From: Leucaena leucocephala
Taxonomy: Eukaryota; Streptophyta; Magnoliopsida; Fabales; Fabaceae
DNA: 64,000 bases
Assembly: GCA_037074615.1 (NCBI GenBank)
Contig: CM073566.1
Coordinates: forward strand, 11,488,001-11,552,000
Reading direction: 5' to 3'
Shown: in pieces, positions 21,758-32,601 of the stretch
Layout of the letters: the number at the start of each line of letters is the position of its first letter
How positions within the stretch are numbered: position 1 is the first letter of the stretch
Notes under the pieces: generated by a model
What the model saw: only the letters and a program-made list of their open reading frames with translations
What the model was told of the DNA's origin: nothing
The model's database searches: none
Translations under genes and position numbers: made by a program

Positions 21758-23784
21758 TGTAACATCCCGATTTTTGGTCTAGGAGAACTGGGAAGTAGTC
21801 TGATATGGGCAGGCTGCTAAAACCGTAGTCCCAGGGTAGTAATCTGATATGGGCGGATTACTTAAAGATGAGATAAGTCTTTAACCTACAGAATCGGGAC
21901 AGTTCGCCTAGGTTCAAAATGAGGAATGTGAGGAATATCTTAAGTCTTAAGTCTAGGAATTCTACAGGAAGCTTGATATGGGCTGGCTCCTGTGTAAGAT
22001 AACCTGATATGGGCGGGTTGTCGAGCTTTTCAATTAACGATGACTCCCGAAGAGTTTAAGGGATGAGTTATTGAAAGAGAATTTCTAGAACTTAAGATAA
22101 GGGATGAGAAGATGAGTAATGAGGCCAGAAAGAGAATGCAGGGGCAAAATCGTAATTATGGGAAAGATCGGGCTGGTAGCTGATGAGTACCATATTTTGC
22201 CAGAAAATAGAGAAAATTATGCTGATCATTTCACTGACTGTGAAATGTGCATACGAGGTCTCTATGAGTATGAAAGAATTATGGAAAGTTTAAGGACAAA
22301 AAGGTGGGGTCCTTAAGTGTAATTTTAGCCAAATAAAAAGGGACTTAAATGAAAAGAAGAAAAGTTTCTTGGGGCTAAAGTGTAATTAAAGAAAGTCAGG
22401 CCGGAAGTGGTTTGGACTGTCCGACAGCATTTCAGTCCCAGATTTCACCGGTAGAGAGAGCAAGGGACGCTCGGTAATCTGGCTTAATACAGGAATTTTT
22501 GAAGACTCCAGATAGCCAGAAATGGACTGATCGTCCAAAAGTTATAAAAATTCCTACCGGATATCCTAGATTTCAGATATAGGTGAGAAAATACAGGATG
22601 ATACGTCCTTATGGGGCGGATGTCAGGAAACTGACAGAATACCGATAGGAGGCCTGTAGAAAAAGTTATTCGCAAATTAGAAAATCCAGACGGGAGTATA
22701 AGGCCTCCGGGTATCCGATAGGAAAATTTATCGGTATTTGAAAAGGGACTGAATGAGTTCGGATAACCTCGGTCAGATGACTGATATGACTCACAGGGAT
22801 GCCTGAACACCGCAGGCTAGTGTATCCGACAGAAAGAGCCGGTGTCCGGATATGTGTATAAACGGTGAAAAATAGATTAAATATTCAATAAACATTAACG
22901 GGGGAAGATTCCTCGTAATACGTGCCATGAAGGTAATGGACCTTGAAAGGCCCAATAATGGCGCCAGGAAAGGCCCAGTAAGACCCTTGGACTGATAGGT
23001 GGGCCAGTGTCCGGCAGAACCCCGAAAAAGTGCAAAATTACGAAAATGCCCCTGTGTTGTACTAAAGGGGTAGATGATGAATGAGGGCATTTTGGTCATT
23101 CTGGACAGGCCCAGAAGCCAGGGCACATACAGATAAAGTTACTTAGAGTCAGTATATGCCCTGACAGAGTACAGAAGGGTGTAAAATGATGATTTTACCC
23201 TTAGGGTTAAAATAGTACAAGAAAGGGCACCCAAGGGCATTTTGGTAATTTGCCAAGGGCTGTTTCTTGGGAATCGTGCCATCAGAGTACTTGAGCTTGA
23301 TCAGGATCCAAGATAACATACCCAGAGCCCAAAAACGTAGGCCCAGTGATATGTGGGAAAAAGTGGCATTAAAATACTATTTTAATGCTGTTTCAATAAA
23401 GTAAAGTTACTCGGTCGGCACGATAACCGAGGAGGTGATCAGATAAAGTCTGGGACTTATCTGGATAGCATTGAAAGGCGTGAAAGGTCCCTTCCAGGTG
23501 CCACATGGCGCAATCTTAGAGGCAGAAGAAAAGTTGAGGACACATATTACGGTGCAAGACTCTGGACCGGTACTGGATTGGACTGAACTGCTGAGTCAGC
23601 TGATGAGGTGTCCAGGAATTGTGACATGTGAAGAATGTGGCGATGAGGTGTCCCGGTGAGGTGTCCTGGATGATGTCATGCATGATGCAGTAAAAAGGAA
23701 TAAAGAAAAATAGGAAAATCCAGGAAAAACCAGGACCACAAGTTCATATGGCTTCAAAATTACAGGAATGCCATTGAAGGAAAC

Positions 23785-23792
23785 TATAAATA
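23785..23792 (+). promoter_or_regulatory. TATA box of LTR B2
   Basis: TATAAATA in the same context as in LTR B1. Being in the 3' LTR, it could drive transcription outward into flanking DNA. Confidence 0.7.
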
Positions 23793-24148
23793 CCCCCTCC
23801 CCCTCCCATTTCATGCATCCCACGTTTTTGGCAAGAAAAGAGAGAGAAAGAAGAGAGAGAAGGAGAAAGAAAGAAAGAAAGGAAGTTCTGGTGGAGTTGG
23901 AAGCAGTATAGAAGTTCTGGAGTTCTGCTTCTGAGGTAGTAACTAATCCTAGCTCTTATGTAATGTCTTTGTGATTTGTTGTGCTATTGTTTGGTTGGAT
24001 TGTTGTCTTATATGTTATGCTTGAAGCTCTATTACAATGCTATGATCATATGTTATTGAATATGGAAGCACGCAGCATACTTATCTATACACAATCACAA
24101 GCAAGCACCGTCACTCTGCATTACATATATTGTTATGATTATTACTAC

Positions 24149-24168
24149 TGAGATTCCCCCGAATCTCA
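24149..24168 (+). promoter_or_regulatory. Conserved LTR hairpin TGAGATTC-CCCC-GAATCTCA
   Basis: An 8-bp stem with a 4-base loop downstream of the promoter region. Equivalent hairpins lie at 52570-52589 (B solo), 43931-43950 (A-type 3' LTR), 1714-1733 (A array, minus strand, one G-T pair) and 29286-29307 (9-bp stem TGAGATTTC/GAAATCTCA). Role unknown; it lies in transcribed LTR sequence. Confidence 0.65.
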
Positions 24169-24870
24169 TTCCCATATATAACATTACAGGGGAGGTTCTG
24201 TCAAAATAAAATCTGGAAATTTTAAGAGACGCCGTTAGGCTGCCAAAATTCTGGCAACGAAGAAGGAACAAAGAAAGGAACTGATACGTACTGTGTACGT
24301 AGGTGCTGTCTAAGGAGGCTGGAAGTGAGTGGACCTAGCCGGTTCATCCAGTCTTTCCTGGGTACTTACGTAGAATGGTAGTTCCTACGGGAATTACCGA
24401 ATCGGTACAAGATCGGTTACTTTCTACAGAAGGAATGTAGCAGTTATGCTGCCGAATTTTAGACAGGAAGAGATGTAATAGAAATAAGAGAATTTGGTGT
24501 ATGATTTGTTGTATGACATTTTATTATTTAATAATAAATATTGTTTGGCATGTTCAATTTGTGGATGACGAATTAAGGGAGAAATTCGCAGGTCCTGAGG
24601 TAGCAGTATTTTGACCTCAGTTTGACCCAGTAAACGGAGGAGTTTGGCTATGAAATTTGGTGAGCCAGTAGTACACATCTGGGGCATTACGTGGATAGGT
24701 AATAAGACTTGTTTGGATGTGTAGAATGAGATTAAGCAGTTTTCAAATTAAAAGTCCAGAATAAGGAACTTAAGAGTAAAATTTTGAATTTCTGGGCTTA
24801 AGTTAAGATATAATCAAGCTAATATTGCTTCCGCAAGTGTACTCTGAAGAGTCTAAGGGAGGATGTTTCA

Positions 24871-24875
24871 CAAGG
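24871..24875. repeat. Target-site duplication CAAGG (right)
   Basis: Second copy of the duplication defining the B element; see 17204-17208. Confidence 0.93.
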
Positions 24876-24951
24876 CCTATATGGTTATTAGTGCCCTCAT
24901 CCCTGTGCTCTACCACTTCTGGTCTAACCGTTCTTCTTGTGTTAACCATAA
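24876..24951 (-). pseudogene. gag: Start of old gag relic (5' fragment)
   Basis: On the minus strand it begins ATG with MVNTRR, the conserved Gag start, then continues as diverged sequence into the CAAGG insertion point. Joined across the B element it would lead into 17208-16925. It lies about 225 bp downstream of the primer-binding site at 25175-25186, the same spacing as in intact A units. It is the N-terminus of the broken gag at 16696-17208. Confidence 0.8.
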
Positions 24952-25174
24952 CTTCTACTTTCTTTCTTTTCTAGAATTGGGAAATACAATCATAGATATG
25001 TATAACATATTCATACAACACAGCAATATATGTACACATATAAAACATTTAAAATAGCACATGCCACATGCCATACATCATGATTAAAATTCTAACTATT
25101 CCCTTATCTTTAACATAATATTAATTATTTCTGATTAGGGTCTAGAAATTATCCTATCTGATGCCAAAAACTTT

Positions 25175-25186
25175 GCTCTGATACCA
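25175..25186 (-). promoter_or_regulatory. Primer-binding site of old C-type element
   Basis: TGGTATCAGAGC on the minus strand, three bases from the LTR end at 25190. It shows that the LTR at 25190-27911 is the 5' LTR of the element owning the broken gag. Confidence 0.9.
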
Positions 25187-25189
25187 AAA

Positions 25190-27911
25190 TGTCGTATCCT
25201 TAATTTCACCCTCAGATATACTCAATTGGAAGTAGCTTATACCAATTAAATAGCTCTTTAACTTAGACATATGAATTTTCAAGAAAAATATTCTCTGTTA
25301 CTGTTCACTTGGTACTATTTATTTTGTATCCCATAATACAACTTAAACTTTGAAAATTCATAATTAAATCTAGAAAAATTGAAATGGGGTATTTCCAATT
25401 TCTAATAGAAGTTATTTCATTTATATTTTAAAGAAAAACATAAAACCAAGGTTCATTGTCCAAATGAAATCAGTTTATTCATTAAAATATACTATTTATT
25501 TGGTAAATCTGGAAGTTCCAGTTTCCTTACCCTATATTCAAAAATTTATTTCTCCTTGTTCACTTATCCAAATGAGACGTGTTACATATGGATTTAAATC
25601 TCCAGATGTGTACTTTGAACTCATAAAATTTCGTGAAAAAATTATTTATTTAGTATTTGAAATCAATGCATAAACCTCACAGCCTCGGTTGCTTATTTTA
25701 TCTTGTTCCAGATTTTTATTTCTAACTTGGAAAAATCATAATAAATCGAATACTTAACCAATTGAGGCATTCTTGGTGTCCACTTAAATATATGAATCTT
25801 AAATATTTTCATGACAAATTTCACATAAAAAATCATTGGTTAAGTCATGGAAACTATCGTCACAAGAGTACTGCCTCAAAATACATACACACTATCATGT
25901 ACTATGCATCCTATAATGTCAAGTAGTCATCTTAACTTATGATACAAATTCAACCATCCACATTTACCCTTTTTCCTTGAGATGTTCCAGTACCTATAGC
26001 ATGATTATGCATATGAAAATAATGAGATTTCATGAAAATCTCAATAGCAAGTCATACGAACTATAATAACATGCATGCTTGATTAAATCTTAACATGTTA
26101 GCATACTATGGGAGCTACTTTATAATCATACATAAGAAAACTCTAACATACATATTGTCATGACATTGGATGCCAGGAGTTGGAATCATTCATACTTCTT
26201 CATCATCATAGCATCATCTTAAGCTCAACTGAGAATCACAACTAACACATAAGCAAACAATCAAACAAATATAAGATTATAGTTAGCTATTCTTGCTACC
26301 TCTTAGGTTATCCTTGTCACACTCTTCTTGAGATGGTCTTCTTTCCACACAAATGTCAAAACCTAGCCATTACAAAGTAACATCAACTTACAACTCAACT
26401 TCAAAACAATTTTAGGATTAGGTTCTCACTATATTCCATTCTTTGTCTAACTTGTGACTTATACTTCCATCTTTCTAAAATAAATTCTCATGGTTCATTT
26501 CCACATAATTTTTCATGTAAAATCCAAATATGAAATTAGAATTTCCAAAATCAAATCACATCCTTGGCTACTGTACAAAACTGAAACGTCTCCTATATTT
26601 TTCAAAAGTTCTCATTTTGATTCCAATTCTTTCACTACTTGTTTCTCTACTTTATCCCCACACAATTTTCAATTTTAAACACATTGGAAGCATCAAAATC
26701 ATGAAATTCTAACATATGGATAGTGATTCATACAGTGGCAGCCAAGAACACAAAATTCTATTTACATGCATACTTAGATTTCCAAGCTAATACCACTTGA
26801 TTCTGTCTAATAGGAAAAATTTTAGTCCAGTTTGGTACTGATCTAGTCAATTTCCCAAAAACCAAACTTTTTCTGTTCACAATTTTTATAATATTCCAGG
26901 ATATGTATTATGTCATAAAAACCAGTGTTTAAGTTTTGCCTACCATTGATATTGTTAGACTAAGTATTTATCTGCTAACCATCCCTTGAGAAATGACCAA
27001 AATATTCTTGGTGCATTTTCTTGCACTATATTAACCTTAAGGGCATAATTATCATTTCACACCACTATATCTTATCAGGGCATATACTAACTCTGATAAA
27101 TCATCCCTGTATTTTCCTTGGCATTTTGGCCTATCCAAAATGACCAAAATGCCCTCCATTCATCTCTTGTTCATTATTACAACACAGGGGTATTTTCGTA
27201 ATTTCATATTTTTTCAGGGTTTATCTAGACACTGGCCCACATAAATGCTTAGTTACCTTGCTAGGCCTTTGGGATGCCATCTTGGTCCTTTATATGGGTC
27301 CACTACCTTTTATGGCACAAATCCCAAGAAACCTCTCCAGAAAGTATTTATCTGGTATTTTATTCCAATGTAAATTCGATTAAAAATTCTACAGGACTCC
27401 TTTTCTAAATCTGTCAGTTTTATAAATTCTCATATTAATTATAAGTATTTACTATAAAATTTTGTTTGATTCTGAGGCCTAAAAAAATACTATACTACTT
27501 TTTTCTAACTTCAAAAATTCATATCAATTTTTTGGGACCTCGAATCAAAATTCTGTGTTGCGTCAAACTGATCAGAATAATTTTCTCTATTTATTGGGAA
27601 AATTTGGCACTAAACTAATTTTGGGTATTTTTAGGCCTTTTCTGGCTCAACTTTCCATATTTACCATTTTGCCCTTTAACTTTTGAAAATTATACTTTAG
27701 GCCCTCAACTTTTCATAATTACACTTAAAGGCCCAAAGCTTTTGTCTATTTTCATTTTTGCACCATAGAATTTTCAGACTTTTCATTTTAGTCCCTCTTC
27801 TTTATACCTTTGTCTAATCATTGCTATTCCTTTCTATTCATCGTCATAATCCTTTCCAAACCTCTTTCCTTTATCAGTCTTATAAAGATAGGGAAAAATT
27901 GGGATGTGATA
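25190..27911 (-). repeat. C-type 5' LTR (2,722 bp, old)
   Basis: On the minus strand it ends GGATACGACA next to the primer-binding site and begins near TATCACATCCC, where the initial TG has probably become TA. It is AT-rich and only distantly similar to A LTRs. Plus-strand relatives are 54723-56158 and parts of 32031-36027. It contains no convincing ORF. The matching 3' LTR is not evident in the window; the LTR now at the other end of the internal region (A3) is a different type. Confidence 0.8.
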
Positions 27912-29480
27912 GTTGACGCCCAATATCCGATTATAAACTTAAGCAGTAAGCAAATTGGGATTGAATCAACTCAGAGGATGTCATAGAGAGGGCCATGATG
28001 ATGCCAAGTGAGGCCCAGGCCCATGATATCAATTCATCGATTAAAGGGTATTTTGTAAAATGACAAAAATACCCCTATGTTATAAAATAGTTAAAGAATG
28101 AGTGAAGGGTATTTTGGTCATTTGACAAAAGTTTGACGGTCAAAGAGAGTTCCCATAATAGTTGACTAAGGTCAGGAATATTCTATTGAAATGTGAAAAG
28201 ACAAAAATGCCCATAGAATTATTAAAGTAAATAAAGAGGAACTAAGGGTATTTTAATAATTTGTCAAGGGATCAGTAATTAAATTAATACTTAGTCCAAG
28301 AATATCAATGGTAGGAAGAATCTGGATACTAGATTTAAGATCAGAATATATATTATAGAATGTCAGAAAAATTATATTTAGAAAAGAATCTAGTTTTTGG
28401 GAAATTGGACTGAGCTGGTACAGGATTGGACAGATCAGACTGGAGGTTTCCAGAAGCGATAACTCACTAGGTGAGGTGTCCCATGGGACCCACCAAGGCG
28501 CTACCTAGCATGCAAGGTGTCCTTGATGATGTCATCTTAATAATGCAGACGAAGCTTCTTGAGGAAGCTAAGCGACTTAGCCATTCTTTCCATTTCCCTT
28601 CACCTATAAATACCCCCACCCCTCCCATTCCATTACACATCCATGGAAAGAGAAGAAGAAAGGAAGAGAGAGAGAAGAGAAAGAGAGAAAGAAAGGAAGA
28701 AAAAGAAGGAGTTCTGGCTAAGCTAGGAGCAATCCACGGAGCTTAGGGACTCGACAAGCTTAGGAATAAAGTAAGTAATTTATTCTAGTCCCTGCTCTAG
28801 TAAATTAGAGGATTGTTCTTATAGATTTAATAGTTCGAATAGATAAATATCTCTCTCTATAAGGTTAGCTGTAGAGAGAAAGAAATTTAAGGGATTGTCA
28901 AAATATGGGTATTATCTCAAGTTAAGCTTGAGTTAAGTAAAGCTATACTGATAGGGTAATAATAAAATATTAGTATGCCTTGTATAGGCTCTTACCTATG
29001 AAAAGAGGAATCTTAAAGCAAAGGCTAAGGACTAAAAGGAAAGGCTACACGACAGGTAGTAAACTTACCTAAACTTGTATGTGTTGAATGTATGGTTAAT
29101 TGTGTTATAACTTGATTGATTGACATTATTCATATGTAACTGTTGAAGCTCTGTGCTATAATTACTTTGATTAATTGTATTTCATATGTTACATAGAAGC
29201 ATGCACATTATATTATGTTGACACATTCACAAGCAAGCACTAATACCAAGCATTGATGCATACATTGTTTAGTACCATATGCTACTGAGATTTCCCTCGA
29301 AATCTCACCCCTATCTTTTCCAAACATAACAGTGTACTATTTTGGAGAAGATAAAGCTTAGGAAAGTAAGGTATGACACACACTAGAAAGTAGTTCATAC
29401 ACATTAAGAAGCAGTACATTGGAATTGACCAAGAAACTAAGATTTTCTTTTTGGGGTTAGTTTCTTTAATTTCTTCGATC
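27912..29480 (+). repeat. Truncated plus-strand LTR fragment
   Basis: It starts mid-LTR (the CCGATT...GGGATTGAAT region) and runs through a TATA box at 28605-28612, a GA-rich leader (28640-28720) and the conserved hairpin at 29286-29307. Its start was lost where the minus-strand C LTR abuts at 27911/27912. The right edge is approximate and meets the transposon-like gene relic. Confidence 0.65.
28605..28612 (+). promoter_or_regulatory. TATA box in truncated LTR
   Basis: TATAAATA with C-rich sequence and a GA-rich leader downstream, as in the intact LTRs. Confidence 0.6.
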
Positions 29481-29839
29481 AGCACCTCCTCTTTTTGGCA
29501 ATATTAGAAAGGGGTATCTGAATAGGGACAAATAGAGCAGTGATTGGAGGGATTAAAGGGATAGAAAATATGTCATACAAGTTCTGTGCAAAGGTCGCTC
29601 ATAAACTCAGGATTAAGCAAGTAAGACATAGGAACAAAAGAAGGAAGGGACTGTCTTGTAGGAGTTGCTAGTGGTTGAGATAGGGTAGGATGCAAAATTA
29701 TAGAACCAAGAGTGACAAGGTCCAAGGGAGGATCCAAGTCAATAATGAGACTGGGAATAGATGGAGTAGGAGAGTTAGAGGGTGTTCAGGTGAAAGACTG
29801 AGAGTGGCTGGGAGACTCAGATAAATTTGTCTTAGGAGT

Positions 29840-31351
29840 TTAGAAAGAAGTACTAAAATGAGTCTGAGAGGATGAAGTAGAAGCCTGTGTATGCTTAGCC
29901 AAACTCCAAAGTTCCACAACTCTCTGCTCCAGATCATCTATCTCCTTCCCAAAATGGTTGAATCTGGTATCCATTACTTCCCCCACACTTTCCACTCTAG
30001 TCAGCACTGAGGTCCTAAAATTTTGAAACTCTTGTGCAATGCATTCCTTGATAACCATCTTTAAGTTGTTGTCAAGGAATGATGGTTGAGCAGTGCCACA
30101 TGCATTAGAATGTGCTTCATCTTGACCTTTACTAACTTAGATTCCTTACCATTTCCTTTTCCTTTAGACAAAGAACTGGTACAAAGTTGGCCCATACTAC
30201 TAATACGCATATAGTGCAATTGCTTCTTCCCAAACTTGTCCATCCATTTGACTTCTTCACCATCTTCTAGATAACAAATCTTGTTAGCTTTAAGGATCAA
30301 TGAGATGAGTGAAGGATAGGGCAAATAGGCCTGTCTTTTGGTAAGGATAGCTACCCGTAACATTTCATCAACTATTACTTTCCCTACATTTAATGGCTCC
30401 ATCTTAACCATTGTTGTGAGCAGCTGCATGTTCTTTGAAGTTAGAGTGGAGAAATTTTCACACTTATTCACAATAATTCTACTGTATAGATAGTCAAGAA
30501 TCTTATACCGATCAAGTAATTCAAAAGGCTTCAGGGTGGGCTTCTATGGGACATTAGTATAATTCAAAAAGGTAAAGAAGATATCCTTGTCAAGGTATGA
30601 TGACTCAATGTGCACAAGAAAATCAATATGAAGCAAATCCATAATACCCTCCTCTATTATCTTTATTTGTTTTCCTCTGACTTTGATTTTCACAAACTTG
30701 GATTTCTTATCCACTTGAAAGTTTCCATAAAAATCTTTCACTATTGATTCACTATACGGTAGAGTCAATTTCAACAAGTGCTCATATGGTAATAAAATAT
30801 CTAATAAATCAAAGTTGTACTTGGATACAAAATTTTTTAATATCTACCTTAACCCCTGGGCTGAACTTTCTCTATCTAAAAATTGACTCTATATCTTCAA
30901 GTGGACCAGAGGTAAAATCTTCTTTCCTATCTGTGATATTTTGAGCTTCCTTGCTCTTGTGTCTTTTCATTAGTTTTGCTCTAACAGAAGCTTTAGAATG
31001 TGGATCAGAAGAAGAGGTGTGTTCATAGCTTATACTTTATGTGGTAAGATCCATCGGAGAGGTCTCACGGATATAGTTCCAACCATATGCTTCCATTTTC
31101 CAACTTTCTCAGCTTTTCTTTTTTGAGTCGTAGGACCAGACACGTGTATGCCCTTGTGAAGACTCGGACACTACTCATGAAGAAATCGTCCCCTTTCTCT
31201 GCTTTTTCTTCTCTCGAATGGTCTCTTTCTTTTATTACACCCTTTCAGGTGGAACTACATCCTTCCTCAGTCTTTGACTTTGCCTCTACTTTTTAGACTG
31301 AGTATTTGTTTCAGATGCCGTATTCACCACATGAACTTTTGTTCGAGCCAT
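29840..31351 (-). pseudogene. Decayed plant-transposon-type protein gene
   Basis: Several minus-strand frames line up into one broken protein. It starts near MARTKVHVVNTASETNTQSK at 31351. A middle part (30777-30544) has FYGNFQVDKKSKFVKIKVRG. A further part (30471-30160) has AILTKRQAYLPYPSLISLIL. It ends in a coiled-coil tail (30058-29840) with FNHFGKEIDDLEQRVVELW. Stops and frameshifts separate the parts. The order and wording resemble the 'putative plant transposon protein' domain (Pfam PF20167) seen in many repeat-borne plant proteins; this is recognition by eye, not a search. It lies inside LTR-derived sequence, so it arrived with a mobile element. The role of that family is not established. 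Codon stops exclude a functional product. Confidence 0.6.
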
Positions 31352-32030
31352 TCTAGGGTTAATTTACTGAAAATGGTGAATCAAATAGGTTACACTATTT
31401 GACAGATAGAGTAGGAGGGCTGAGCATGGGTTCAGAGAAGAGAGGATAAGAGCATAGAGAGGGCAAATGGTTCGAGTTCTGAAATCACACTCCAGTTATA
31501 GGGTTTAAAAATATGGTAACCAATTTGGACAAGTCCATTTTTCAAGAAAAACACGACTTTTTACATGAAAACTCGATTTTTCACGAAAAAATTGATTTAA
31601 TTGTATACGTATCAGAGTGTCTAAACTCGAGTTTCTTAATCAAAATTGAGTTGTTACACAAGTTTGTACATATCTATTTTTTCACTATGACTCAATTTTG
31701 TTCTTGTTACACAACTCGAGTTTAGTAAAAAAGTCCCCTTTCCATATAAAAGTTCATCGGTTTTACAATAAGGGAACAATTTAATCATATCATTCCCTCT
31801 CTTTCCCTCTCTTTATCAAATAAATGATCATTAAAAATACATTCCCTCCCTTCCCTTCCAATCAAACCAAACAAGGTAACTTTCATCCCTCTACTCCCCT
31901 TCATTCCTTCCTTTTGCTTCCCTTCCCTCCACTTCCTTTGAACCGAACCCCCCTAAGAAAATTGGAGGGGAAAGGAGGGGAGGGGAGTCAAATTTTAAGA
32001 GGGGAGGATGCATTTTAACTATCTCCCATT
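31352..32030. other. Non-coding stretch with pyrimidine- and purine-rich blocks
   Basis: No gene seen. 31500-31730 is AT-rich with repeated ACTCGAGTTT/AACTCGAG-like words. 31790-31945 is strongly pyrimidine-rich (TTCCCTCCC runs) and 31960-32010 is purine-rich (GGAGGGGAAAGGAGGGGAGG). The purine block could be a degenerate polypurine tract before the LTR starting at 32031, but the gap is long. No terminal repeats could be defined. Confidence 0.45.
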
Positions 32031-32601
32031 TGTCATATCCCTAATTTTCTTATTTGGTATGTATGTACAGTTTGCACATAATATATATGAGATTCTCTAA
32101 GAATTTAAGGAAGGAAAGGGATTAAATTATAAATAATAGAAAGTTCAAGGACTTAAGTGAAGTTTATAAGAGTTCTAGGGCCAAAATAGAATGTAAACAT
32201 AAATGTTGGGCCATTAAGTGTAATTTCAAAAAGTTTAAGGACTTAAATGTAATTTATCAAAAGTTCAAGGGGCAAAAGTGTAATTATGAAGAAATTGAGC
32301 CAGAAAAATGCCCAAAACTGGCCAAGAACAGATTAGTCCCAAATTTTACTAGTAAATAGAGAAAATTATTTCGATCAGTTTAACGCCATACAGAATTTCC
32401 GATAAATTGATATAAATTTTTGAAGTTAGAAAAAATTATTACAGTATTTATTAAACCTCAGAATCAGATAAAACTTTAGAGTAAATTCTTATAATTAATA
32501 TGAGAATTTATAAAACTGACAGAGTCAAAAAAGGAATCCTGTAGAATTTTTAATGGAATAAAATACCAGATAAATACTTTTGGGAGAGGTTTCTTGGGAT
32601 T

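Larger units (their letters stand above)
17209..24870 (+). mobile_element. Complete gag-only LTR retrotransposon (family B)
   Basis: A 7,662-bp element: LTR 17209-19791, primer-binding site, gag, polypurine tract, LTR 21758-24870, flanked by CAAGG. The interior is only 1,966 bp and encodes Gag alone, so it is of the TR-GAG type. Outside one large deletion in the 5' LTR I found a single substitution between the two LTRs by eye, so insertion is very recent and it is the youngest element here. It sits inside an old minus-strand gag relic. The LTRs make up about three quarters of its length. Confidence 0.93.
21758..24870 (+). repeat. LTR B2, 3' LTR (3,113 bp, intact)
   Basis: Full-length LTR of family B with TG...CA ends, followed by CAAGG. 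It carries the four TGATATGGGC hairpins (21794-22022), a TATA box (23785-23792) and, unlike LTR B1, the conserved hairpin at 24149-24168 and the dyads at 24285-24301 and 24395-24407. Confidence 0.93.

Noticed and set aside
31790..32010. MITE or hAT-like element from the CAAACCAAACAAGG and GGGGTTCGG-type words
   Set aside because: No terminal inverted repeats with a target duplication could be found.
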